A stretch of 64,000 nt of DNA from Andalucia godoyi (Eukaryota > Discoba > Jakobea > Jakobida > Andaluciidae), in NCBI GenBank assembly GCA_009859145.1, contig VRVR01000048.1, forward strand, positions 1-64,000, in the 5' to 3' direction. Each line of letters starts with the position of its first letter. Within the stretch, counting starts at the first letter, position 1. Below are positions 18,925 through 27,525 of the stretch, in pieces. The notes below the pieces were generated by a model. The model saw only the letters and a program-made list of their open reading frames with translations. It had not been told where the DNA came from and did no database searches. A program made the position numbers and the translations under genes.

Positions 18925-20865
18925 ATGGAGAAGACCACGGAAACCATGACGCAAGAGAGTCCAGACTCTGAATCGTCGCCCGAAATCAAGAGCAACGCGG
19001 CTCAAAACGCAGAAGCAAATGCAGCCGAACCCGCCCGGGACCTCTCAGAGGATCCCTCCATATTTTCAACTTCAGCGTGGAAAGACGCGTGCCGTGGACC
19101 TTTTGCAGATGCTGAGAAGGAGCTTTTTGAAGAAAGAAGTGCTCCTGAGACTTCTCCAGCCCGCCAACCATTCACCGAGATGCACCACAATGCTGTTCGT
19201 GTACCTTCACTAAAGCGAAGAGGCACGCAGGCTGTGGCAACTGCTTCATCGGATACGAGTGTTCCAAACCAGCTTACAAAACGGATTATGCCAGATGATG
19301 AAAGCGTGATTCCAATCCCCGCCGCGGATGTGAAAGCTATTCCAGAGCTGCAAGGACTGCAACTGAACCAACTCAAGTCGAAGAAACGTCTTTCGCTGGA
19401 TGCTGCAAAGGAAGTTCGGGAAATGAAAAGAGCGCGAAAGGTCCAAGAAAATGATGCAGCTCGGATGCTAACGATGCAGGCAGCAGTGCGAGAGACGTTG
19501 GCAAAGGCAGCCCTTGCAGAAGGAGAGCGAAAGGAAGCTGTTGAAAAAGCGAAGGAGAACCTGGCGCAGACGCCAATCAAGCCTACTGGAGTTGTATCGC
19601 AGGAGGACCGGAAGATCATTTGGAATCAGATTAACTTCATGGGAACTCGTGCGAGCGAAGTTGCGAAGATGCTAGAGAAAAACATCAATACTGTCCGTAG
19701 CGCATGGAGGAGCATGCGCCAGAGACAACTGCAAGGATTGGATCCTGTAGAAATGCCGCTGAGAGGAGGGAACATCCCTGCGTGTCGGAAACCAAGGATG
19801 TTATCCGAAGACCAGCTACTGTGGTCGGCAAGAATGATGGTCTTGGACAACACTCTGCAGTACAAAGATCTTGCAAACAAGGTCGTATCGCAGTTTCCGG
19901 AGTTGCAGGCTGTGAACAAAGACCATTTGGCTCAGAATCTGCAAAAATACTTGCATAACAACCTTGGATTTCGACTGGCAGATTTCCTGACGGTCCCCGT
20001 CTCTCGCAATCTGGAGCGCGCTATTCAAGCTCGAAGCGAGTATGCAGCGAAAATGCTTGGCGACAAAGAAGATCAGTACCAAAGAGCAATTTTCATCGAC
20101 GAGACGCCGTTCAACGTTGATGTCCACCCCGAACAAGGAATCTCCCTTCAAGGGTGCCGTCCATTGCTTGCGATTCACAACATCCAAGCGCCGAGCCTGA
20201 CTTTGATCGCAGCCGTTGACAGAAATTCGTTCGTCTATTATGAATGCTACACAGGCGGCATCAATGGAGCGACATACGCCCAATTTCTGAAGAATCTCTT
20301 CCAGCGTCTCGAACGAACGGGAAGAATCCTCGAGGGTCAAAAACAAATGATCATTCACGACAACGTTCCAATGCATACGGCGAAGCAAACAGTGGTCCCT
20401 TTGCTGCGCGAGTGGGAGTCCAAGATTGAAGTGGAACAGCTGCCACCGTATTCTCCCTTTCTTAATCCTTGCGAAGAAGTATTCGGAATGTGGAAGTTTC
20501 AGTTCTGTCAGATTGTCCGAGAAAAAGTTGCGACACATCCAGCAGGGGTTGCAGCACTGGTTCAACAAGCAGCGAACCAGATCTCGTCCAACAACATCAT
20601 GGCCGCATACAAGCATGCACGTTCCTTCTTTGTGCAGTGTGTGAAAAAGATTCCAGTCAATTCACACCAAATTCTGGATGGAATCCACGAAGGCGACGAA
20701 AAAGAGGAAATTCTCCTTCGGAAGTACAAGGAGTGGGGCATCGATCTGCACTCAGATGTCCGACAAGACCAAGTTGAGGCCGGAACAACAGAGAACAATG
20801 AAGCAGAGTCAGCACGTACTGCAAAGAATGATGCCTGCTTCGTACCCGTGTTCACACAACCATAG
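18925..20865 (+). CDS. Tc1/mariner-type DD37E transposase
   Basis: A 646-residue protein, longer than the usual 340-400 for this superfamily because of about 200 extra N-terminal residues rich in Ser, Glu and Ala, plus a basic coiled stretch (AAKEVREMKRARKVQENDAA). A helix-turn-helix region follows (FMGTRASEVAKMLEKNINTV). The catalytic triad appears as FIDETPF, then IIHDNVPMH, then LPPYSPFLNPCEEVFG. The spacing between the second Asp and the Glu is 37 residues. The frame is intact. It would bind the terminal repeats and catalyse cut-and-paste transposition. Confidence 0.92.
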   Translation: MEKTTETMTQESPDSESSPEIKSNAAQNAEANAAEPARDLSEDPSIFSTSAWKDACRGPFADAEKELFEERSAPETSPARQPFTEMHHNAVRVPSLKRRGTQAVATASSDTSVPNQLTKRIMPDDESVIPIPAADVKAIPELQGLQLNQLKSKKRLSLDAAKEVREMKRARKVQENDAARMLTMQAAVRETLAKAALAEGERKEAVEKAKENLAQTPIKPTGVVSQEDRKIIWNQINFMGTRASEVAKMLEKNINTVRSAWRSMRQRQLQGLDPVEMPLRGGNIPACRKPRMLSEDQLLWSARMMVLDNTLQYKDLANKVVSQFPELQAVNKDHLAQNLQKYLHNNLGFRLADFLTVPVSRNLERAIQARSEYAAKMLGDKEDQYQRAIFIDETPFNVDVHPEQGISLQGCRPLLAIHNIQAPSLTLIAAVDRNSFVYYECYTGGINGATYAQFLKNLFQRLERTGRILEGQKQMIIHDNVPMHTAKQTVVPLLREWESKIEVEQLPPYSPFLNPCEEVFGMWKFQFCQIVREKVATHPAGVAALVQQAANQISSNNIMAAYKHARSFFVQCVKKIPVNSHQILDGIHEGDEKEEILLRKYKEWGIDLHSDVRQDQVEAGTTENNEAESARTAKNDACFVPVFTQP

Positions 20866-20977
20866 CCATGGAGCACAATTGCAAGACACTAAGGGATAAA
20901 ATGCTTTCGAGAGAAAGCAGACGCGGAACGTTGGGAATTGTTAATCGGTACAGCTGCTCAACAAACCCCTGTCAACT

Positions 20978-21040
20978 CCAAAAATACCCACGCTGCCTCC
21001 AATTAATTTTTCTGTTGACTCCCAGTCGGTCAGTTGTAAA
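20978..21040 (-). repeat. Right terminal inverted repeat
   Basis: The reverse complement begins TTTACAACTGACCGACTGGG and matches the left repeat at 61 of 63 positions; similarity ends sharply inside that point. Confidence 0.92.
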
Positions 21041-21044
21041 TAAT
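21041..21044. repeat. Target-site duplication, right copy (TAAT)
   Basis: Matches 18698-18701 exactly and abuts the right inverted repeat. Confidence 0.6.
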
Positions 21045-21282
21045 AAAAAAACTGCTGCTACCTTGCCAGCTGTACAACCCCCACCTATATTGAGAGGAAG
21101 TTGACAGTCGTCGAATTCGGCATGGGACATTCCTTCGTGCGTCCACCGAGGATCATTGAGCGAAGTATGAGAATGTTTGTGAAACCAGGTTTTTCCCGTC
21201 TTTACGAAGGAAAACAGAACACAACAAAACACAACAGAACAGAGAAAAGAACAGAGAAAAGAAGGCTTCGACTGGCGCATCC

Positions 21283-24200
21283 ATGACTGTGAGTGCGAAA
21301 GCGGTATCTGTTCTCTCAGAAGATGTGGATGTGATTGTCGATGTTTCTGCAAGAAAGCTGCATTGTGTTGCGCGCCTGACTTGTGCGCCTTCTGGAGCAT
21401 CGCTGCCCAACAGCCTGTCGCTACATGCCCGTCTCTTGGCCATTAAGAGCGTCAAAGTGAATGACACGTACTCCAAGGATTATGTATATACGGGTGAATC
21501 GACAGGACTTTCGCCCGATAGGATCATTGACTTGACTAAGGTGATTCACAAGTACTCGGCCTGCTGGGATCCGTCTCTGGAAATTCCGCTCAAGGGAGTC
21601 TCTGGGCAGTTTGTTATTGAAGTCCAGTATGAACTGAAGCATTTCATTGGAGGAGTGTTCTGGCACCAGTTCGAAGAGGAGTCGCTTGTGTATACAGACG
21701 ATGCACCATTGGCAGTGCGAAATTGGCTCCCGTGCGTGGATGAGCTCGGGTGCCACTCCAAGTTCTCGCTCTCAATATCGGTGCCGGAAGATTGGACTGC
21801 TTGCGCATCGGGTACCCTTGCCCAGATTCTCCCTGCTGCTGGAAATTGCAGGAAGTGGGTGTTCACTCCTACCCCAAGAGAAGTGCATGCTTCCCGCTTC
21901 GGATTTTGTGTGGGCACGCTTCCGTCCCACATTTCCAAGACCATCACAGGAACTTCGGACAGAGACTCGGAGAAGGTCTTTGTCAATATGTTCGGAACAA
22001 GCCCCATCACGGATGTGGCCGCCAAACTGGACTTTGCTGCAACTGCTGCATCGTCATTTTTCTCATTTGTTCCTTTGTTTCTTGGAACAACCAGCACGCG
22101 TGTTCTTGGCGGCAATTCGCTGTCCATTGTGTTTACAGATTCCATTCCTGGCTCATTTCTGTCGTTTGCAGGACTTCTTCTTGTGCATCCACGATTCTTG
22201 CCGGCACATCTGGAGTCCCTCGATCGGGTGAAAGCCGCGCATCAGGTTATGTTTTCCGGAATGGCGAGATGCATCCTTCGCACGCATTTCAGTGCATCCC
22301 ATTTCCATTCATTGTGGCTGGAAGAGTTTGTGTCGTACATGATCTCGGATGCGCTCCTTATTCATCTTTATGGTTTCAACTGGTTTGCGTGGATGATATC
22401 CGACGAAGAACAGAAGTTCTATGGGTACACCCATCCTCATGACTTCCTTCTGGCTCGCTGGCAAACGTTCTTGTTTGATGGCCCCATTGTGGAATCTGAC
22501 TTTTTCCCTTCTACACGCTCGTTGTCTGTTATGGCCTTCTCTGCCGCGTCTCGGTCAAGTCCGTTGTATTCTCAGAAGTTTACCCATCCGTCGGAATTGC
22601 TGACCCCTCGTCGCTCTCTTCTCTGCCGTCTCGTAGCCTACTACTTTCGAAGGACCCTGTTTTCCAGAACGTCTTCAGATGCGGTGTATCAACGAACACT
22701 GCAGGTCTTTTTTCACGGCGCTGTTAAAGCGGTCAATGCTGCGCATACCACCATTCCGTGGGATCGACTCCTGCATACCGATCGCTTTTTTCAGACGGTA
22801 GTTAAGGTCGGAAAGATGGAGTCTTCCTCTTTTGACGAGGATTTGATGAGTCGATTCACTACTCGATTCGTCCGCAACATTCCGGTGTTTCCTGTGGTTC
22901 GTGCAGCGTATGTCTTCGATGCAAAAGCCAGAAAACTGCGAGTGGCGATGAACGTGTCCTCCAACGAGCAGCTTATTGCGGATGGACCCCTAAGCATTGT
23001 TCTTCGCGAGCGTACGGTCATTGCGTCACATGCTACTGAAATCCGCGGAGAACGGTGCACCGCGGAAATGGATGTGAAAAGCAAGACTCCGACCCATGAT
23101 ATTTCCATGCCAGATCACCCGTTGCTCAAGGACCAGATTGCGTTGTGGAACGCCTCAACATCCCATCCACGATTTCCGGTGTACTACGTGCGACTGGATC
23201 CACTGCATGAACTTGGATATCGATGCATTGTCCGCCAGTCCTTGCGATCGCATTTGTTGGAGCTCGTGGATGCTGATGCTGATATTTTGACATTGAAAGA
23301 TGGTATTGATGGTGTTGTTCGCTTGCTGCTCACAGCGGAAGGCAAAGGAGACGGGCATTTCGTTACGGAGCTGGAAACCCGAGATGTCATCAAGACGCAT
23401 GAGTTTGGACTGTTGCAGGTTTTGCAACGCATCGTTGCGATGAAGGACCAGTATCCTGCCGTCCTTCGATGCCATGCTATTCGCGGGTTGGCACAGCTTG
23501 CTCCGGTCTATCCCAAAGCTCTGGAGTCCTTGCTAGGTCTATTTTCATCGGCGGTCTCAGCGCAATCTGATAACATGGCTATCGAGGACAAGTGGTCTTC
23601 AGACATGATTCTCGTACAGTGTGCATTCTCGTTGTCGAAAGTGGGCGGAAAAGAACCATTCGCTCGCCTGTGGGAACTCGTGCAACGAGTCTGGAACAAA
23701 GGGGATATAGCGGAGGATGTTCGTGCAAACTTGATGGTTGCTTTGTTTCTGTGCCATGTGGAAGAACAGGCGTTCGTGAGAGTGAAACTCGGCTTATGCC
23801 AGAAAATTCTGGAAGGTGCATCGTCCCCGGGGAAGAGTCGTGTGCATGCCGTTTTTGTCCAATGTGTTTTGCAACACCTTCCCTTTTTGCTTTCCTATTC
23901 AAATGATCGGTCATTTCTCCCAGAGTTTCTGGAGCGTGTTGTTTGTCCCTTTGCTCTCGTGGGTCACGACGCGGATACTCGTATTTCCGCGTGCTCCTGT
24001 CTTCTTTCCTTGACTACCGATGAGCTCACCACCGTGCAGTTCATCTTGGATGGCATTGATGTGGTGTACTCCACGCCCTACATTCGAGTTCTATTTATGC
24101 TGATCCTCGCCAACTACGACTCCTTTACCATTCCGTTTTTGGAAACTGTTCGTTTGAAGAGTGAGTTCTCTTATTTTAGTCAGCAAGTTTTCCAGCGGTT

Positions 24201-26031
24201 CATTTCTTCTCCAGTTGCAGAAGTGGATTCCCGTTTCTTCTTTGCTTCCGCTCGCTTCTATTCCCACTTGTTCGGTTTCCATCTACCGCCCTCGGTTTCA
24301 GGAGTTGCGGTTCCGAACTGGGTCGAAAAGGTTGCGGCGTTTCCAAAAGATTTGGTTGTCGTTCAGCCGCTTTCTCAGCCAGAACGGGCAGTTTCCGTCC
24401 CGTTTAAAAGAGAGAGGGATCCGAATTTCGTAGAGGAAAAGGAGAAAAAGATTGCCAAGCGACCTTCTATTTCGACGTATGCTCGCACGCCGGCGGCCGA
24501 TGGAGCTTCGTCTGTGGTGCCGTTTACACCAGCTGTTCCCAGCACTCCAGGTGCAGCTCGAGTAGGGACTTATGTCCCCAATCCGTACTCGCTTCGCTTT
24601 GTGCTCAAAATCGGACGTCACTGGGGAACCATGTTTTTGGATCCTAAGAATCCTCTGTCGAAGATTGTGGAATCCTCGATCCCCTTTGGGCTGGATGCAA
24701 TTTGGTTTGGAAAGTCCCTACTCCGTGTGCCGTTTCACATGCATCCACGGCTGCCAGACTGTTACACAACGCTTGGTAATTCAAATATGGTGACTCATCT
24801 CACGCAAGGCCAGGTGGCCTTCTGGCCTGCGAAGGAAGGATTTGCGGAAATTTTGATTCACGTTTCTGACAGCTCGCAATCGAGATACCAGCTTTTGGAA
24901 GAATGTTATCTTATTGGCACGATGGCGATGGGCTTTGATTACACCATTCCGGAAACGCCCGAAATCAGCGGGTGTTTGCCGGTACCGTGGCCAGGGATCT
25001 ATTCTAATGGCAGCCTCAACAAGTTTGCGAAAACCGTGGCAAGAGAGGCAACTTCCTCCGGCCTGTTGTTGGTTTCCATATGTCGATTTTCAGAGGTCCG
25101 CTTGTTTGTGAGAGGATTGGAATTCGGCATCGAAGTTGTACCGTCGGTGAAGGGCACGATCGCGTATGAAAACATCTGTGTCAACACGTTGGTGAGTCCT
25201 GGAGTTCTTTATCCTTGGACGAATCACGATTGTCACCTGGCGTATTTTCCGCTGCTACTGAATACGCCGCATGTTGAGAAAGCAAAAAACCAGGAACTGG
25301 TGAGGACCATTCTCACTCCTGGCGAAGTTGCATTGTGGATCCCAGCTGCACCGCCGGATGCGCCACTTGTTCCTCGCTCGGTCTCTCTCTGTGTTGGCTA
25401 TGGACGCTCCGTCTTTGACGATCATCTGTGTAGACTCAAGGCGCACGAGGACTGTGAGCTGTTTGGACGGTGCTATTCTCTGCGAGGTCTCGGGTCTGCG
25501 GTAGAGGAGCTAAAAACAACGCATGATCTGGACTTGTGCATGGTAGCTGCCCCTCCAAACTTGTCTTTTTTGCGAATTTCTGTCCCGGATTCGGATTTGG
25601 TGGTGGATGTGGAGGTGTACACGAACTTTCAAACGGGTCGAGATTTCATCGATTTTGTGCGAAAGAATTCTCAGCTTTCTCTGTCCTTGTCTCGTTTCCA
25701 GGAGACGCTCGTGTTTTGTCCGTTGCAAAACGCGACCGATGACGATTTTGAGGAGGTTTTTGAGGAATTCCCGCGGTCTTATCTCCGGGAAGGCGATATC
25801 GCCCTGTGCTGCTCAAGAGAGACACTCATCTGGAATCTTTATATTGGCTACAATGCGCTGCATCACCGCATTGACATCGATGAAAGTGAAGTGTGTCGGG
25901 TCTTTGGAAAGATGCTTTTGTGGTCTACAGAGAAGAAGGACAAGTTGAAAATGGCCCCGAATGGCACTCGAATCGTCATTGACGTGATGGACGTTATGCG
26001 CGGCTGGCCCGATGCGACACCATCAGTTTAA
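21283..26031 (+). CDS. TAF2: TAF2 (TFIID subunit, M1-aminopeptidase-like) with a tripled C-terminal domain
   Basis: 1582 residues; human TAF2 is about 1200. The N-terminal beta-rich M1-like domain includes VIEVQYELKHFIGGVFW and a pseudo-catalytic region (APLAVRNWLPCVDELGCHSK); no HExxH zinc motif was seen, as in TAF2. A long helical ARM-like region follows to about residue 1030. The last 480 residues hold three related segments centred on GQVAFWP (1176), GEVALW (1347) and GDIAL (1504). Each is preceded by a strand-rich stretch and followed by a hydrophobic strand (AEILIHV, VSLCVGYG, WNLYIGYN). That pattern matches the TM1367/Cyclophil_like fold signature. TAF2 helps TFIID recognise core promoters. 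The start is the first ATG. Confidence 0.88.
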   Translation: MTVSAKAVSVLSEDVDVIVDVSARKLHCVARLTCAPSGASLPNSLSLHARLLAIKSVKVNDTYSKDYVYTGESTGLSPDRIIDLTKVIHKYSACWDPSLEIPLKGVSGQFVIEVQYELKHFIGGVFWHQFEEESLVYTDDAPLAVRNWLPCVDELGCHSKFSLSISVPEDWTACASGTLAQILPAAGNCRKWVFTPTPREVHASRFGFCVGTLPSHISKTITGTSDRDSEKVFVNMFGTSPITDVAAKLDFAATAASSFFSFVPLFLGTTSTRVLGGNSLSIVFTDSIPGSFLSFAGLLLVHPRFLPAHLESLDRVKAAHQVMFSGMARCILRTHFSASHFHSLWLEEFVSYMISDALLIHLYGFNWFAWMISDEEQKFYGYTHPHDFLLARWQTFLFDGPIVESDFFPSTRSLSVMAFSAASRSSPLYSQKFTHPSELLTPRRSLLCRLVAYYFRRTLFSRTSSDAVYQRTLQVFFHGAVKAVNAAHTTIPWDRLLHTDRFFQTVVKVGKMESSSFDEDLMSRFTTRFVRNIPVFPVVRAAYVFDAKARKLRVAMNVSSNEQLIADGPLSIVLRERTVIASHATEIRGERCTAEMDVKSKTPTHDISMPDHPLLKDQIALWNASTSHPRFPVYYVRLDPLHELGYRCIVRQSLRSHLLELVDADADILTLKDGIDGVVRLLLTAEGKGDGHFVTELETRDVIKTHEFGLLQVLQRIVAMKDQYPAVLRCHAIRGLAQLAPVYPKALESLLGLFSSAVSAQSDNMAIEDKWSSDMILVQCAFSLSKVGGKEPFARLWELVQRVWNKGDIAEDVRANLMVALFLCHVEEQAFVRVKLGLCQKILEGASSPGKSRVHAVFVQCVLQHLPFLLSYSNDRSFLPEFLERVVCPFALVGHDADTRISACSCLLSLTTDELTTVQFILDGIDVVYSTPYIRVLFMLILANYDSFTIPFLETVRLKSEFSYFSQQVFQRFISSPVAEVDSRFFFASARFYSHLFGFHLPPSVSGVAVPNWVEKVAAFPKDLVVVQPLSQPERAVSVPFKRERDPNFVEEKEKKIAKRPSISTYARTPAADGASSVVPFTPAVPSTPGAARVGTYVPNPYSLRFVLKIGRHWGTMFLDPKNPLSKIVESSIPFGLDAIWFGKSLLRVPFHMHPRLPDCYTTLGNSNMVTHLTQGQVAFWPAKEGFAEILIHVSDSSQSRYQLLEECYLIGTMAMGFDYTIPETPEISGCLPVPWPGIYSNGSLNKFAKTVAREATSSGLLLVSICRFSEVRLFVRGLEFGIEVVPSVKGTIAYENICVNTLVSPGVLYPWTNHDCHLAYFPLLLNTPHVEKAKNQELVRTILTPGEVALWIPAAPPDAPLVPRSVSLCVGYGRSVFDDHLCRLKAHEDCELFGRCYSLRGLGSAVEELKTTHDLDLCMVAAPPNLSFLRISVPDSDLVVDVEVYTNFQTGRDFIDFVRKNSQLSLSLSRFQETLVFCPLQNATDDDFEEVFEEFPRSYLREGDIALCCSRETLIWNLYIGYNALHHRIDIDESEVCRVFGKMLLWSTEKKDKLKMAPNGTRIVIDVMDVMRGWPDATPSV

Positions 26032-26147
26032 ACGATGCTTTAGATGCGGTGCCTCTTTTTCTTTTTTTCTTTTTTTTCCCCCCTTTCTTGTTGGCGTTTT
26101 CTGGACTGTCAGTTTCCTTCTTATTCTTCCCTCCTTTCCCCCGCTGT

Positions 26148-27116
26148 TCAGAGTTTCGATAATGCAAAGTCTGCATCCAGCTTGAGCATCATTTTTTCCT
26201 TGTCAGACGCAGAGGGCACTCCGCACAGAGCAATGCTCTTGGAGGCCGGCATTCGATCAAAGACAAAATCACCAGGCTTGACACCATTCCGCGCCAGCGC
26301 TGCATCTGGAGCAGCACACAGCCACACGAGCGTGTCTGCTCCTTGTGGCGGCTCGCGGAGCTTTCCCTCGAGCTTCTTTCTGAAATTCGGCAGATGCTCC
26401 TGCACCAACGGCGTGTCGACCCATCCTGGATGGCAAGAATATACATGTGCATTCTCGGCAGCAAGCACCTCGGCGAGTGCAACAACGGCCCTCTTGTTCT
26501 TGGCGTAGACTTTCAGCCCGTCCCACGGTTCAAAGTTCTTGCACTCCAGGTCATTCGCATCCAGAACCTCTGTGAGCATTCCACCCGAGCTCACCATGAT
26601 GATCCGTCCCGAAGACGCAGACACGGCCTCCTGCAACTCGCGAGCCAGCACAAATACGCTCAGCACGTTGGTTGCATACGACGCATCAAACCCCTCGTCT
26701 GTCGCCGTCCGTTTTGCATAGTGGTTCGCCGCATTCAGCACCAATCCGTGCAGTGGCCATTTCTCCGATCGGAACTGCTCCGCAAAGGACAGCACAGACT
26801 TTATGCAGCTCATGTCTGCAAGATGCACTCGCACGTCCGCATTCGGCACGTCCTCGATGATCTTCAGTCTGGCTGCCTCGGCCCTCTCTCGATTGCGACA
26901 CAGCATATGCACAACCGCCCCCAGCGACGCGAGTCCCCGAGCAGTTTCGAAGCCGATTCCAGAGTTTGATCCAGAAACGATAAAGTGACGATTCGACAAG
27001 TCCACATGCAGATCGGCAGCGTCGAATTTGGCCGCGTTTCGGAGAAATCCTTGTTTGGTGAAGTTGCGGTACCCACGGACGCCGAACACAAGCGTTTTGT
27101 AAAATTGAAACACCAT
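26148..27116 (-). CDS. Short-chain dehydrogenase, DHRS12-like
   Basis: A 322-residue SDR enzyme. It has the cofactor motif (IVSGSNSGIG, with Ser in place of the usual first Thr), an acidic segment after strand 3 (VHLADMSCI), LNAANHYA in place of the usual NAG, a catalytic Ser region (IIMVSSGGM) and the YAKNK form of the YxxxK pair. The N-terminal KTLVFGVRGYRNFTKQGF resembles the DHRS12/SDR40C group. It probably reduces or oxidises lipid-type carbonyls; substrate is unknown. The start at 27116 was chosen because sequence upstream is low-complexity lysine-rich. It converges with TAF2, 116 bp away. Confidence 0.88.
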   Translation of the reverse strand: MVFQFYKTLVFGVRGYRNFTKQGFLRNAAKFDAADLHVDLSNRHFIVSGSNSGIGFETARGLASLGAVVHMLCRNRERAEAARLKIIEDVPNADVRVHLADMSCIKSVLSFAEQFRSEKWPLHGLVLNAANHYAKRTATDEGFDASYATNVLSVFVLARELQEAVSASSGRIIMVSSGGMLTEVLDANDLECKNFEPWDGLKVYAKNKRAVVALAEVLAAENAHVYSCHPGWVDTPLVQEHLPNFRKKLEGKLREPPQGADTLVWLCAAPDAALARNGVKPGDFVFDRMPASKSIALCGVPSASDKEKMMLKLDADFALSKL

Positions 27117-27525
27117 CCCTTCCTCGCTTGCCTGAATGCAGTATAACCTGTATGTTTTCTTTCTTTTTCCTTTCTCTTTTCTTTTTTTTTTTTTTTCGTT
27201 TGTACCCACAAAGCTGATGATGCTCGATCACTACTACTATTATTATTATTTTTTATTTTATTTGAACTCGGTGTATGCTGTGCACGCGCAAAAAATCCAG
27301 CCAAAAAGCGTGAAAAGTGATGTTCGACTCCCCAAGCATCATTTGACGCTGAGATGTTCAAGTCGGGAGTCGGGGCCCCACTCGCTGCCAAATCGAGGCA
27401 AATTCCCTCTTGGTCTGGTATTTTCGTGCTCTGCAGTCTTCCCGACTTGTGGTGCGAACCTGGATTTTTCGCCGGGCGTGTCGAGTGTGAATTGTGGACT
27501 GCGGACTGCGGACTGCGGACTGTGT
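27117..27525. other. Spacer between divergent SDR and gp210 genes
   Basis: Contains a T-rich stretch (about 27185-27200), a TAT-type run (about 27232-27255) and four TGYGGAC heptamers (27493-27520) ending six bases before the gp210 start. It is open in the gp210 frame but looks non-coding. Confidence 0.45.
27493..27520. repeat. Four tandem TGYGGAC heptamers
   Basis: TGTGGAC followed by three perfect TGCGGAC units, immediately 5' of the predicted gp210 start codon. Confidence 0.85.

Larger units (their letters stand above)
18702..21040 (+). mobile_element. Complete Tc1/mariner-superfamily DNA transposon
   Basis: 2339 bp, bounded by 63-bp inverted repeats and containing one uninterrupted transposase gene. 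TAAT flanks both ends (18698-18701 and 21041-21044). The two repeats differ at two positions and the transposase has no stops, so the insertion looks recent and possibly autonomous. It lies between the VPS51 stop and the TAF2 gene and disrupts neither. A 4-bp duplication is unusual because this superfamily normally duplicates TA. Confidence 0.92.

Noticed and set aside
18770-21061. A shared 12-base string (AACTGCTGCTAC) inside the left end and outside the right end of the transposon
   Set aside because: Same orientation but asymmetric positions; best explained by chance in low-complexity sequence. The 63-bp inverted repeats and TAAT flanks define the ends better.
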